Assembly (NCBI GenBank): GCA_937877685.1
Contig: CALFGU010000083.1
Span: forward strand, 1-14,267
From: an uncultured Prevotella sp.
Lineage (GTDB): Bacteria > Bacteroidota > Bacteroidia > Bacteroidales > Bacteroidaceae
Direction of reading: 5' to 3'
Length of the DNA: 14,267 nt
The notes beneath the pieces were generated by a model that worked only from the letters and a program-made list of their open reading frames with translations, was not told the DNA's origin and did no database searches. A program made the position numbers and the translations under genes. This document shows, piece after piece, positions 6,543-13,587 of this stretch (position 1 is its first letter; each line of letters opens with the position of its first letter).

Positions 6543-6573
6543 GAAATTACCGATTTTCACTGAGATAGCGAAA
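6543..6573 (-). promoter_or_regulatory. Possible weak promoter for the MG2-type protein gene
   Basis: On the minus strand TTTC (6570-6573), 19 bp, then TAATTTCG (6543-6550) each differ by one base from the Bacteroidetes consensus TTTG/TAnnTTTG. The predicted start near 6536 would give a leader of about 67 nt before the ATG at 6469. The spacing is right, but both boxes are imperfect, so this is tentative. Confidence 0.3.
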
Positions 6574-6590
6574 TAACAGAGCAATTAAAA

Positions 6591-6624
6591 GGAGAAAGGG
6601 AACCGCTTCTTTCCTTTGTTCTCC
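6591..6624 (-). other. Imperfect hairpin followed by T-run upstream of the MG2-type gene
   Basis: On the minus strand GGAGAACAAAGGAA and TTCCCTTTCTCC can fold into an interrupted stem, followed at once by TTTTAATT. It could be a second terminator behind the esterase-like phytase gene, backing up the strong one at 6780-6825, or a leader terminator if transcription of the MG2-type gene begins upstream of it. The rest of the 390-bp spacer (6470-6859) holds A/T-rich sequence, the strong terminator and a weak promoter candidate; I see no small gene in it. Confidence 0.35.
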
Positions 6625-6779
6625 GTCTGGTTATTACATTTGAAAAAACAAAACCTCTTTTCCGTGAAATTATTTAAGATTTAAGGAGTTTTATTTGAGG
6701 AAGAATGACGCTTATTTCACCAAACAATTTTCCCTATTTTAAATATCGTTTTGCGCCTGTGGAAAAGCGGTGAAAAAAG

Positions 6780-6825
6780 AACGAAGTGAAGACGGCCGTA
6801 AATGAGGCGCAGTCTTCACTTCGTT
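6780..6825 (-). terminator. Rho-independent terminator of the esterase-like phytase gene
   Basis: AACGAAGTGAAGAC (6780-6793) and GTCTTCACTTCGTT (6812-6825) are a perfect 14-bp inverted repeat around an 18-base loop. On the minus strand it is followed by CTTTTTT. It lies 35 bp downstream of the stop codon at 6860, the right place and direction to end transcription of that gene. Confidence 0.9.
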
Positions 6826-6859
6826 TGAGTGAATATGGGGGAATTGTTTTTTGGGGGCG

Positions 6860-7903
6860 TTAGAGTTTAATCACCTTGATGTAATCTTTGAGTGAGACGA
6901 TGCCATTACCCTGACCTGCCTGTGAATCACAGATGAGCAGGAGGGTTTGTGTGCCATCGTAGAGGCGGATTCCCAAACACATGCCCTCGTAATTGGCATA
7001 GTTGAATTGCACTGGCGTGAGGCGCGTCTTGAAAGTGGCAACGAGGGTTTTCATCATGAAATGGTTGGGGTCAAGTTGGTCTAATTGCGTCGTGCTATCG
7101 ATTTGGTGACTCTCCAATGGGTGAATCATGAAAATCTTACACTCCACATGTGACGCGAAATACTGTGGCGAAATACGAACTTCGCGTTCCATCACCAAAA
7201 GTCGGCCATCGGGCAACGCACATAAGGCAGGCACGCCAAAAGCATGCGCACGCCCCGGTTTAGTTGCCTTTGCGAGGTCCATGCGATAGGCATATTGAGC
7301 CACGGGTTGGAGATTGTCATCGAAGGATTGGAGACGTAGGAGGTTGTAAGTCATTGGCGACTTCGGACCATTGACAACGCCATCGGCACGTAAGGGACCT
7401 TCGGTGATGGTCCAGAAATGATGTGTCTTGGGGGAGTAGGTCAAGGCTTCAAAACCGAGATTGCCATAAATTTTTGAGGTGGCAAACTCCGCAGGAATGT
7501 TTAATTCTCTGCCCGTAAGCATTCCGTTGAGGTCATATTCTAAAATGCGCTGGTCGGCCTCGCCACTAATGAAGAGGGTTTGAGACGTGGGGAAAAAGAC
7601 GATGCCTTCAGTGTCGCGTTGTAGACTCTTCGCGCTCTCAGAAGGGGAAAAACGACTCTTGAACCCTTCGGGAGTGATGTTGGTGACTTTACCCGTGGTG
7701 GGGTCTTGAGTAATGCGCATGAGGTAAAAACCATCTATGGGCGCTTTGTCACAAACGACGGCGTAAAGGTCGTTCTCAATGTGGGTGATGCCACTATAAT
7801 TGGCGGGCATTACGCCCCAACGCTTCATATTTTGCTGACGGAGGGGTTGTGCCAGAAGAAGCGAGGGGAGGATGATGCAAAGAAGGAGGGATAATTTTCG
7901 CAT
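6860..7903 (-). CDS. Secreted esterase-like-phytase-family protein
   Basis: A 347-residue protein with an N-terminal signal peptide (MRKLSLLLCIILPSLLLA, cleavage near residues 18-19), so it should act in the periplasm or outside the cell. The sequence fits the phytase-like beta-propeller family known as esterase-like activity of phytase. Acidic motifs of that family are visible: RDTEGIVFF near 96-104, FEALTYSP at 151-158, ITEGPLR near 166-172, LVMEREVR at 236-243 and NYEGMCLG at 304-311. Members are assumed to cleave phosphate or other esters, but real phytase activity is not shown by sequence. It follows the porin-like gene by 127 bp, with a nested inverted repeat between them, and is closed by a strong terminator. 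Co-transcription with the porin-like gene is likely but not proven. Confidence 0.85.
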   Translation of the reverse strand: MRKLSLLLCIILPSLLLAQPLRQQNMKRWGVMPANYSGITHIENDLYAVVCDKAPIDGFYLMRITQDPTTGKVTNITPEGFKSRFSPSESAKSLQRDTEGIVFFPTSQTLFISGEADQRILEYDLNGMLTGRELNIPAEFATSKIYGNLGFEALTYSPKTHHFWTITEGPLRADGVVNGPKSPMTYNLLRLQSFDDNLQPVAQYAYRMDLAKATKPGRAHAFGVPALCALPDGRLLVMEREVRISPQYFASHVECKIFMIHPLESHQIDSTTQLDQLDPNHFMMKTLVATFKTRLTPVQFNYANYEGMCLGIRLYDGTQTLLLICDSQAGQGNGIVSLKDYIKVIKL

Positions 7904-7951
7904 GGTTGAAAGTTAGGCAATGTGAAACGGGAGTGGAAGTTAATGGAGTTA

Positions 7952-8030
7952 GAAAGGAATTGGTGAAGGAGAACCTATCTTACGGAACATGCTTCACGCA
8001 TGGCATGTCTCATTTCTCCTTTCGCCTTTC
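7952..8030. repeat. Three-tier nested inverted repeat between porin-like and phytase-like genes
   Basis: Three perfect inverted pairs nest inside each other: GAAAGG (7952-7957) with CCTTTC (8025-8030), AAGGAGAA (7966-7973) with TTCTCCTT (8014-8021), and ACATGC (7987-7992) with GCATGT (8003-8008). The outermost arm touches the porin-like gene stop codon at 8031. There is no T-run on the minus strand, so it is more likely an RNA-stabilising or processing structure between two co-transcribed genes than a terminator. Confidence 0.55.
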
Positions 8031-9029
8031 TCATTTTATAAGGTTCATTCTCCATGTCACGCCAGCAGAAAGCATGAGTTGCTTGGGTTGAATGCTGTAA
8101 TCTGCGGGAGTATCTCCGAGGGTGTAGTGCCCAGCGAGGTGGAGGCGCACGTCATTTAAATTGTCTTTGAGGGGAAATACTTCAATGCCTGCACCAATGC
8201 GTGTCAACTCAGTGCTGGGAGGAACGCACGTGTCATGCAATGTTTTGCTCTTGTTTACGTCATAGGTGCACTTGCCAAAGAGGTTGACCTGCTTGCAAGG
8301 CATCCAGTCGATTTCGCCCATCACTGAGTAGTCGCGACCTAAGAAAGCGTGCCCCTTAGAGGTACGATTCATGAGGTCGAGAGTGAGGGTGAAGTTACCC
8401 AGATTGAATTGGTTGCCAAGGGCAATGTAATTCGTGAACTTTCCAGGGAGATGTTCCACCATGTTCAGCGAATAGAGCGTTGACCAACAACCATGCTTGC
8501 CCTGCCACAAGAGATTGTAGGCATAAATGTCGTCAGTGGCGGTGCTGAAAGGGCTTTCGCAGACTTGCATTGTGAGTTTGTCGTTCTCAGAAAGCGCATA
8601 CCCCACACTACCTCCGAAAGCATAGGACGTAACGTTGGAGCAGAATCCCGAGAAAAAGTAAACGTCAATCGGCGCAAGGTCATATTCAAAACCGCCAATA
8701 CCTATCACTTGCTTACCTCCCGAAAAACTCCAACGGTCTTTCGTATAGGTGAGATAGAGCCAGTCAGTGGCGTCAAAATAACTCATGTCCTTGTGTGGCT
8801 TGTTCAGACGTTGGCGGTAAGAATACGAAAAGTTTTCACCAATCGTCCCATCCAAACGGATGTTTAAGAATTTGCCTTTAAAACCAGACTCTGCATCCAC
8901 CTTTGAACCGTCATCGTGGAAACGCTGATAGTCACCGCGGGCTTCGAGTCGGAGGGTGTTGATTTTAAATGTCTGAGCAGATAGCGTGGTGAAAGTAAAA
9001 AGGAGGGTGAAGAGGAATAATTTTTTCAT
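8031..9029 (-). CDS. Porin-like outer-membrane beta-barrel protein (possible porin O/P family)
   Basis: A 332-residue protein. I chose the ATG at 9029 because it opens a signal peptide (MKKLFLFTLLFTFTTLSAQ); an upstream in-frame ATG at 9092 would place 21 extra residues ahead of it, translated from repeat DNA. The mature part is full of alternating polar and hydrophobic or aromatic strands ending in Tyr, Phe and Trp, typical of an outer-membrane barrel. The start (KINTLRLEARGDYQRF, then FKGKFLNIRLDGTI and YSYRQRLNKP) resembles the phosphate-selective porin O/P group. It ends in WRMNLIK rather than the usual terminal aromatic residue. With a phytase-like enzyme next door, uptake of a released product such as phosphate is an attractive but unproven role. 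Confidence 0.75.
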   Translation of the reverse strand: MKKLFLFTLLFTFTTLSAQTFKINTLRLEARGDYQRFHDDGSKVDAESGFKGKFLNIRLDGTIGENFSYSYRQRLNKPHKDMSYFDATDWLYLTYTKDRWSFSGGKQVIGIGGFEYDLAPIDVYFFSGFCSNVTSYAFGGSVGYALSENDKLTMQVCESPFSTATDDIYAYNLLWQGKHGCWSTLYSLNMVEHLPGKFTNYIALGNQFNLGNFTLTLDLMNRTSKGHAFLGRDYSVMGEIDWMPCKQVNLFGKCTYDVNKSKTLHDTCVPPSTELTRIGAGIEVFPLKDNLNDVRLHLAGHYTLGDTPADYSIQPKQLMLSAGVTWRMNLIK

Positions 9030-9068
9030 ATTATGAGGTGCAGATGAACAAGGGTGAATATACGAAAG

Positions 9069-9131
9069 ACGGACTACAGACAACAAGGGCATCCGAACGG
9101 TATCCGTTGTCCGTTGTCTGTAGTCCGTTAA
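9069..9131. repeat. 16-bp perfect palindrome built of heptamers
   Basis: ACGGACTACAGACAAC (9069-9084) is the exact reverse complement of 9113-9128. The right arm is part of a 7-bp phased run from 9104: CCGTTGT, CCGTTGT, CTGTAGT, CCGTTAA. The left arm reads in the same units on the other strand. It fills the gap between the acyltransferase stop codon (9134) and the porin-like gene. On the minus strand only a short CTTTC follows the stem, so it is at best a weak terminator. Confidence 0.75.
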
Positions 9132-9133
9132 GA

Positions 9134-10285
9134 TTAATGTTTCGCTGCTTCAAGATTGTAAAGCGGATTGGCATACATCTTCAAGATGCATTCGCGCAAG
9201 AAGGGCACGTCCTTGTTGGGAAGTTCGATAAGGTCGATGCGACTTTGGAGGTAGCGCTCAAACTTCGCCTTATCCTTCGCCGTGTAATTTGCGGCATACT
9301 TATCATTACCCTCAAGCAGATCGGCAGCTACGTAATTGCCGGGATAGATGCGGTAACGACTGTGGATTTCTCGGTCCATGCGGCGCGCAATTTCGGGGAA
9401 AATCTCATTCTTAGGCAATTCGGCGAGTTCGTCAATCCAAGTGTTGATACAAGGTGCGGCTGCATAATGCACACGTCCCTTTTGCCCCTTAATACCCGTA
9501 GCCATGTTCTTCATGTCATCGGCTTTAGATTTCTTAAACGTCTTGTCGTCACGCTTCTGTTGGAATTCTTGAGCCTTAAGATAGTCGCAGGGGTCGTACT
9601 CATACGAAATGGTGAGTGGCACAATATTGAGTTCCTTCAGACTTTCAATTACATTGCCCTCTTTACCTAATGCCAGCATCTTCAAGACGGATTCCTGCGT
9701 GCGGTCGTTAGAGTCTTTGGCGCGTCCTTCTCGTTGTGCAATCCACAAGTGCTCACGTTTTTCGGTTACAGCAAAGTGCATGTAGCGACTCATAGTCTTG
9801 CTGGCCTCTAACATTTCGCGCATCGAGAGCGAGCGTTGCACAATGAACGCCTTGTTAACCCTTACGATGTCTTTAATCCAAGGCTTGATAAGCAAGTTAT
9901 CACCAATGGCAATTTCAACAGTTGTTTCGTAACCATTCTTTACCAAAAGCAGACTTAAGTAAGCAGAATCGAGAACGATGTCGCGATGATTCGACACAAA
10001 GGTATAGCGATCCTTGCGGTTGGGAATTGCAGTCGCGTCTAACGTACACCCTTTGGTGGCAGTTAACCAACTAAGGAGTACGATGGGTTTGATAATCTTG
10101 ATTTGGAATTCAAGATTTGTTTTACACGACTTAACATACTTCTTTATGAGGCAGTAGGGGATGAAGGGAAGTGTCTTCTTTATGAGTTTCTTTATATACT
10201 TGTCCTCTAAAAGACGTTCAAACACTTCGGGAAGTTCCTCGGGAGCGTAAGGGCGTATGTTGTCAAATTCTGCAGGGATTTTCAT
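9134..10285 (-). CDS. PlsC-like glycerophospholipid acyltransferase family protein
   Basis: A 383-residue protein of the 1-acylglycerol-3-phosphate acyltransferase superfamily, which transfers acyl chains in membrane lipid synthesis on the inner face of the cytoplasmic membrane. I chose the ATG at 10285; the open frame runs back to 10402, but that part overlaps ddl and lacks family similarity. The catalytic block is SNHRDIVLDS, with H100 and D106, so the spacing is HX5D instead of the canonical HX4D. The second block reads REGRAKD (185-191), corresponding to the EGxxS motif, and VPLTIS near 222-227 is the later conserved block. It lies 55 bp after ddl and is probably in the same transcript. 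It is longer than typical PlsC (about 240 residues), so its exact acceptor is unknown. Confidence 0.85.
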   Translation of the reverse strand: MKIPAEFDNIRPYAPEELPEVFERLLEDKYIKKLIKKTLPFIPYCLIKKYVKSCKTNLEFQIKIIKPIVLLSWLTATKGCTLDATAIPNRKDRYTFVSNHRDIVLDSAYLSLLLVKNGYETTVEIAIGDNLLIKPWIKDIVRVNKAFIVQRSLSMREMLEASKTMSRYMHFAVTEKREHLWIAQREGRAKDSNDRTQESVLKMLALGKEGNVIESLKELNIVPLTISYEYDPCDYLKAQEFQQKRDDKTFKKSKADDMKNMATGIKGQKGRVHYAAAPCINTWIDELAELPKNEIFPEIARRMDREIHSRYRIYPGNYVAADLLEGNDKYAANYTAKDKAKFERYLQSRIDLIELPNKDVPFLRECILKMYANPLYNLEAAKH

Positions 10286-10300
10286 GGGGCGTAAGTTTGA

Positions 10301-10314
10301 CGAGCAGTTGCTCG
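10301..10314. other. Small perfect hairpin in the ddl-acyltransferase gap
   Basis: CGAGCA (10301-10306) pairs with TGCTCG (10309-10314) across a 2-base loop, 16 bp upstream of the acyltransferase ATG on the minus strand. No T-run follows. It may shape translation initiation of the acyltransferase, or mean nothing. Confidence 0.3.
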
Positions 10315-10340
10315 GGTGAAACCTAAGTAACGGGTAAACG

Positions 10341-11330
10341 TTATGAAATTTTGCTTTCAATGATGTCGGCAAGAACATCCTTGATGTCCAAACCAGCGGC
10401 ACGCACTTGCTGGGGAATGAAACTCGTGGCGGTCATGCCGGGAGTGGTGTTGACTTCAAGAAGATTGATTGTTTCTTCACCAGGTGTGCCTGAAAGGATG
10501 TAGTCTATACGAATGATGCCGAAACAGTCAAGTGCGCGGTAGATGAACTTAGTCATGTTGCTCACACGTTCGGCAGTAGTGGGGGCGATTCGGGCAGGTG
10601 TGATTTCTTCAACCTTACCATTATATTTGGCATCGTAATCAAAGAATTCCTGAGTGGTAACTACTTCCGTGATTGGGAAGGTTACGACTTCGCCATCCTT
10701 ACGCTTGTAGCACCCACAGGTAATTTCGGTGCCCACCATGAGTTTTTCAATCATGACTTCGTCGCTCTCGTTCATGGCTTTCTCAATGGCGGGAGCGAGG
10801 TCGGTTTCGGTTTTCACCTTAGTTACTCCGAAACTGCTACCTCCGGCATTGGGTTTTACGAAACAGGGAAGTCCGAGGCGCTGAATGATTTCTGCATCCG
10901 CGGGACGCTCAAGGCCTTTGCGCACTACGTAACTGTCGCTCACATTAATTTGAGGGAAGGCGCGGAGATAGTTGTTGAGGGCGAACTTATTGAAAGTTAG
11001 TGCTTCGACAAATACTCCGCTTGTGGAGTAGGGCATACCTATGAGGTCGAAATAACCTTGGAGGATGCCGTTTTCCCCAGGTGTTCCGTGGATAGTGATA
11101 TATGCGAAGTCGAAAGTGAATTTGCCGTTTTCCGTTGTGAAAGAGAAGTCTGCCTTATTGATAGGTAGGCGCTCGCCTTCGTAAAGTGCGTGCCACTGCA
11201 TGCCACGAAGTTCTACAACAACGGGATTAAATTTCTCCTTATCCATAAAGGAGAGAATGCCCTCAGCACTGCGCAATGACACTCCGTATTCTGAGGAGTC
11301 GCCACCGGCAACGATTGCGATATTTTTCAT
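10341..11330 (-). CDS. ddl: D-alanine--D-alanine ligase
   Basis: A 329-residue cytosolic ATP-grasp enzyme that joins two D-alanines for the peptidoglycan stem peptide. Visible motifs: SSEYGVS near 12-18 with the D-Ala-binding glutamate E14, HGTPGENG at 81-88, KPNAGGSSFGV at 159-169 (ATP loop), FFDYDAKY near 229-236, RIDYIL at 274-279 and LLEVNTTPGMTATS from 290 with the metal ligands E292 and N294. Length and motif set match standard Ddl. It follows the pseudouridine synthase gene by 77 bp, a gap holding a 9-bp repeat array, and sits with a PASTA protein gene two genes upstream, tying the cluster to the cell envelope. Confidence 0.97.
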   Translation of the reverse strand: MKNIAIVAGGDSSEYGVSLRSAEGILSFMDKEKFNPVVVELRGMQWHALYEGERLPINKADFSFTTENGKFTFDFAYITIHGTPGENGILQGYFDLIGMPYSTSGVFVEALTFNKFALNNYLRAFPQINVSDSYVVRKGLERPADAEIIQRLGLPCFVKPNAGGSSFGVTKVKTETDLAPAIEKAMNESDEVMIEKLMVGTEITCGCYKRKDGEVVTFPITEVVTTQEFFDYDAKYNGKVEEITPARIAPTTAERVSNMTKFIYRALDCFGIIRIDYILSGTPGEETINLLEVNTTPGMTATSFIPQQVRAAGLDIKDVLADIIESKIS

Positions 11331-11360
11331 TGAAGAGTTCTTAAAGGGTGGGGTTTGAGG

Positions 11361-11399
11361 TCTATAGTGTCTATAGTAATGATAGTTCCTATAGTACCT
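11361..11399. repeat. Nonamer array, four units with ATAGT core
   Basis: ATAG recurs at 11364, 11373, 11382 and 11391, exactly 9 bp apart, each followed by T. This is the same core and step as the array at 3741-3814. It occupies most of the gap between the pseudouridine synthase and ddl genes. I see no promoter or terminator in the gap. Confidence 0.7.
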
Positions 11400-11407
11400 A
11401 AAATAAA

Positions 11408-12505
11408 TTATAAGTCTTTATTTCCTAATGCTCCGGCAGTATAAGTGCGCCATTTCTCAAGTAGCGCCGTCATATCGGGAGGAAGGGGTGCGGTGAAGTC
11501 CATCTCTTCGCCCGTTCTGGGATGTTTGAATCCGAGGGTCTTAGCATGAAGCGCCTGACGCGGACATAGGGCGAAGCAGTTGCGGATAAAACTATTGTAG
11601 GTTGAACTCTGTGTGCCGCGAAGTATTTGGTCGCCTCCGTAACGCTCATCGCAGAACAAGGGATGCCCTATGTGTTTCATGTGAGCGCGAATTTGGTGGG
11701 TGCGTCCGGTTTCTAAGCGACACTCAACGAGAGTTACGTAGCCGAAACGCTCCATCACGCGGTAGTGAGTCACGGCATGTTTCCCGATTCCGGAATCTGG
11801 TGGGAACACAGCCATTTGCATTCTGTCCTTAGGGTGACGTGCGATGTTGCCTTCGATACGTCCTTCGTTTTCTTGGAAATTGCTCCACACGAGAGCGTTA
11901 TATTGTCGGCGCGTGGTCTTATTAAAGAATTGCCAACCGAGATGTGTTTTCGCGTCGGGCGTTTTTGCTACGACGAGCAAGCCAGATGTGTCTTTGTCAA
12001 TGCGATGTATGAGACCGACTCCGGGATCGTTGGGGTCGTAATTGGGATTGTCGCGCAAGTGCCAGGCAATGGCGTTGACAAGAGTGCCAGTATAGTTTCC
12101 GCAACCAGGATGTACGACGAGTCCTGCGGGTTTGTTGATGACCAATAAGTCATCGTCTTCATAAACTACCTCAAGGGGAATCTCCTCGGGCAGAATGAGA
12201 TTTTCGTAACGCGGACGGTCGAGCAAGAGTGTGACCACATCGTTGGGTTTCACTCGGTAATTGCTCTTCACGGGAGTGCCATTGACGTGAATGAATCCCG
12301 ATTTCGCCGCCGCCTGAATGCGATTGCGCGAAGTGTCTGGCATGAGGTTCATCAAGAATTTGTCAATGCGCAACAACTCTTGACCTTTGTCGGCAACAGC
12401 TCGGAAATGCTCGTAAAGCCCTCCGTTTTCGCCTTCATCATCTCCCTCTTCGGCGTCCATAAGTGGTACTTCGGGCAATATATCTTCGTCTTTAAGAATC
12501 GTCAT
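11408..12505 (-). CDS. rluD: RluD-type 23S rRNA pseudouridine synthase
   Basis: A 365-residue enzyme of the RluA/RluD family, which converts uridine to pseudouridine in 23S rRNA; for RluD proper the sites are in helix 69. An S4 RNA-binding domain spans about 44-105 (LLRIDKFLMNLMPDTSRNRI). The catalytic core carries GLIHRIDKDTSG near 164-175, with D170 as the catalytic aspartate, and RLETGRTHQIRAHM later. The first 30 residues are an acidic extension (EEGDDEGE) found in Bacteroidetes homologues. The start lies only 8 bp after the PASTA gene stop, so the two are surely co-transcribed. RluA-family members are hard to tell apart by eye; the S4 domain favours the RluD/RluC side. Confidence 0.9.
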   Translation of the reverse strand: MTILKDEDILPEVPLMDAEEGDDEGENGGLYEHFRAVADKGQELLRIDKFLMNLMPDTSRNRIQAAAKSGFIHVNGTPVKSNYRVKPNDVVTLLLDRPRYENLILPEEIPLEVVYEDDDLLVINKPAGLVVHPGCGNYTGTLVNAIAWHLRDNPNYDPNDPGVGLIHRIDKDTSGLLVVAKTPDAKTHLGWQFFNKTTRRQYNALVWSNFQENEGRIEGNIARHPKDRMQMAVFPPDSGIGKHAVTHYRVMERFGYVTLVECRLETGRTHQIRAHMKHIGHPLFCDERYGGDQILRGTQSSTYNSFIRNCFALCPRQALHAKTLGFKHPRTGEEMDFTAPLPPDMTALLEKWRTYTAGALGNKDL

Positions 12506-12513
12506 ATACTTAC

Positions 12514-13158
12514 CTAAATTGAATCTTCGAGTTCGATGAAAAATTCTTCGTCCTCAGTAAAATCTTCAAATCCCTCTTCTTCATCATCAGCAGAAGGATC
12601 GATGGAACCTCCTCTGCCTACGACGAGCGTAACTACCTCATCCACGGGAATGCGTTGGAAAGCATTTACTTCAACTCCCTTCACCTTGATGGCATAAAGC
12701 CAATCGGGGTCACCATCAATAAATTCAAACTTAATGTATGAGAAACCCAAGGTGCGCAAACGCGCTTCAGCCTCGCGGGCAGAGGTGTTGTTGGCCAAGT
12801 CAGGGATTGCCACAGGGCGCGCTCCCTTTCCGTTGATGGTGAATGTGATGGTGCGCCCCGACTTTACGTGTTTGCCAGGAGCGATAGACTGTTCCAACAA
12901 AACGTAAGGTGGTTTAGACGTAACATATCCCGTGTCGGTCACCATGCCTTTCAACTCGAGCGACTCCAGTTTCATCAAGGCACTTTCTAGTTTCATACCG
13001 CGCAAATCGGGCACCTCAATGCTTTCGCCGTGTCGCGTATAACTGCTGAGGAAATACATAGTTCCAATAATGAGTGCCGTAACGATAACACCCATCGCAA
13101 GAAGATTGCCCCATACAACAGGAGACAAGAATTTTTTGAGTATTTTTTTTGTGTCCAT
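12514..13158 (-). CDS. Membrane-anchored PASTA-domain protein without kinase
   Basis: A 214-residue protein with a short cytoplasmic N-terminus, one membrane segment at about 14-40 (LLAMGVIVTALIIGTMYFL) and an exported part. Two PASTA domains are visible: about 45-112 (VPDLRGMKLESALMKLESL, then APGKHVKSGRTITFTI) and about 113-184 (IPDLANNTSAREAEARLRTLGF). PASTA domains bind peptidoglycan or its precursors in Ser/Thr kinases and PBPs of Gram-positives; here there is no kinase or transpeptidase domain. The last 30 residues hold 15 Asp or Glu. First gene of the cluster with rluD-type and ddl genes, starting about 17 nt after the predicted transcription start. A role in sensing or holding the cell wall is inferred. 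Confidence 0.9.
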   Translation of the reverse strand: MDTKKILKKFLSPVVWGNLLAMGVIVTALIIGTMYFLSSYTRHGESIEVPDLRGMKLESALMKLESLELKGMVTDTGYVTSKPPYVLLEQSIAPGKHVKSGRTITFTINGKGARPVAIPDLANNTSAREAEARLRTLGFSYIKFEFIDGDPDWLYAIKVKGVEVNAFQRIPVDEVVTLVVGRGGSIDPSADDEEEGFEDFTEDEEFFIELEDSI

Positions 13159-13181
13159 CTCTTAATATGTTTGTCTTTGGG

Positions 13182-13189
13182 CAAAGTTA
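13182..13189 (-). promoter_or_regulatory. Promoter -7 box of the PASTA-rluD-ddl cluster
   Basis: TAACTTTG on the minus strand is a perfect TAnnTTTG box, starting 24 bp upstream of the PASTA gene ATG. At the expected distance the -33 region reads TTAC, so that half is weak. It lies directly after the rpmH terminator T-run, so the cluster is likely uncoupled from rpmH. Confidence 0.6.
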
Positions 13190-13198
13190 AAATAAAAA

Positions 13199-13242
13199 AA
13201 TGAGAGAAGTAAGATTTCTAAGAAAAACCTACTTCTCTCATT
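13199..13242 (-). terminator. Rho-independent terminator of rpmH
   Basis: On the minus strand a perfect stem is formed by AATGAGAGAAGTA and TACTTCTCTCATT (13 bp, 18-base loop), then more T residues (13194-13198). It lies about 45 bp downstream of the rpmH stop. A further small palindrome, GTAGTC/GACTAC at 13264-13279, sits between the stop codon and this stem. Confidence 0.9.
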
Positions 13243-13287
13243 ATGCTTTAAACCTCGTCGCATGTAGTCTCTCGACTACGCAGAGAT

Positions 13288-13446
13288 TTACTTCTTGCCG
13301 TGAACTTCGTCAGATACGGTCAACTTTTTGCGGCCCTTTGCGCGGCGAGCTGCCAAAACGCGACGACCATTTGCTGTCAGCATGCGCTGACGGAAACCAT
13401 GCTTGTTGTTTCTCTTGCGGTTGTGAGGTTGGAATGTTCTTTTCAT
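13288..13446 (-). CDS. rpmH: 50S ribosomal protein L34
   Basis: A 52-residue, highly basic protein of the large ribosomal subunit. The start MKRTFQPHNRKRNNKHGFRQ and the middle RMLTANGRRVLAARRAKGR are unmistakable L34. The C-terminus (KKLTVSDEVHGKK) is a few residues longer than in E. coli, as usual in Bacteroidetes. It has its own consensus promoter and terminator, so it appears monocistronic. It lies 201 bp downstream of trpS. There is no dnaA or rnpA next to it, unlike many other phyla. Confidence 0.97.
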   Translation of the reverse strand: MKRTFQPHNRKRNNKHGFRQRMLTANGRRVLAARRAKGRKKLTVSDEVHGKK

Positions 13447-13495
13447 TGTCTTATATTATTTTCTTGTTAATCAAGGGTTGTGGGTTTTCGGGGTG

Positions 13496-13526
13496 CAAAG
13501 TTAGGAATAATTTTTTACCCTGCAAA
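13496..13526 (-). promoter_or_regulatory. Promoter of rpmH
   Basis: TTTG (13523-13526), 19 bp, TAACTTTG (13496-13503) on the minus strand match the Bacteroidetes consensus exactly. Predicted start near 13489, giving a leader of about 43 nt. The same 19-bp spacing is seen at the pheA promoter. Confidence 0.85.
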
Positions 13527-13587
13527 ATATTAACCGTCTTTTTTGAAGGTTAACTACCTAAAGTCTATGGGAGAGCGTCTGTTAAAC

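Noticed and set aside
9038..9670. Open frame of 210 codons on the plus strand
   Set aside because: It begins in the heptamer palindrome and runs antisense to the acyltransferase gene, whose motifs are clear.
10286..10402. N-terminal extension of the acyltransferase frame
   Set aside because: It overlaps the 3' end of ddl and contains no family similarity; the ATG at 10285 fits the conserved start.
13243..13287. tRNA-like or small RNA between rpmH and its terminator
   Set aside because: Only one 6-bp palindrome is present; there is no cloverleaf or independent promoter.
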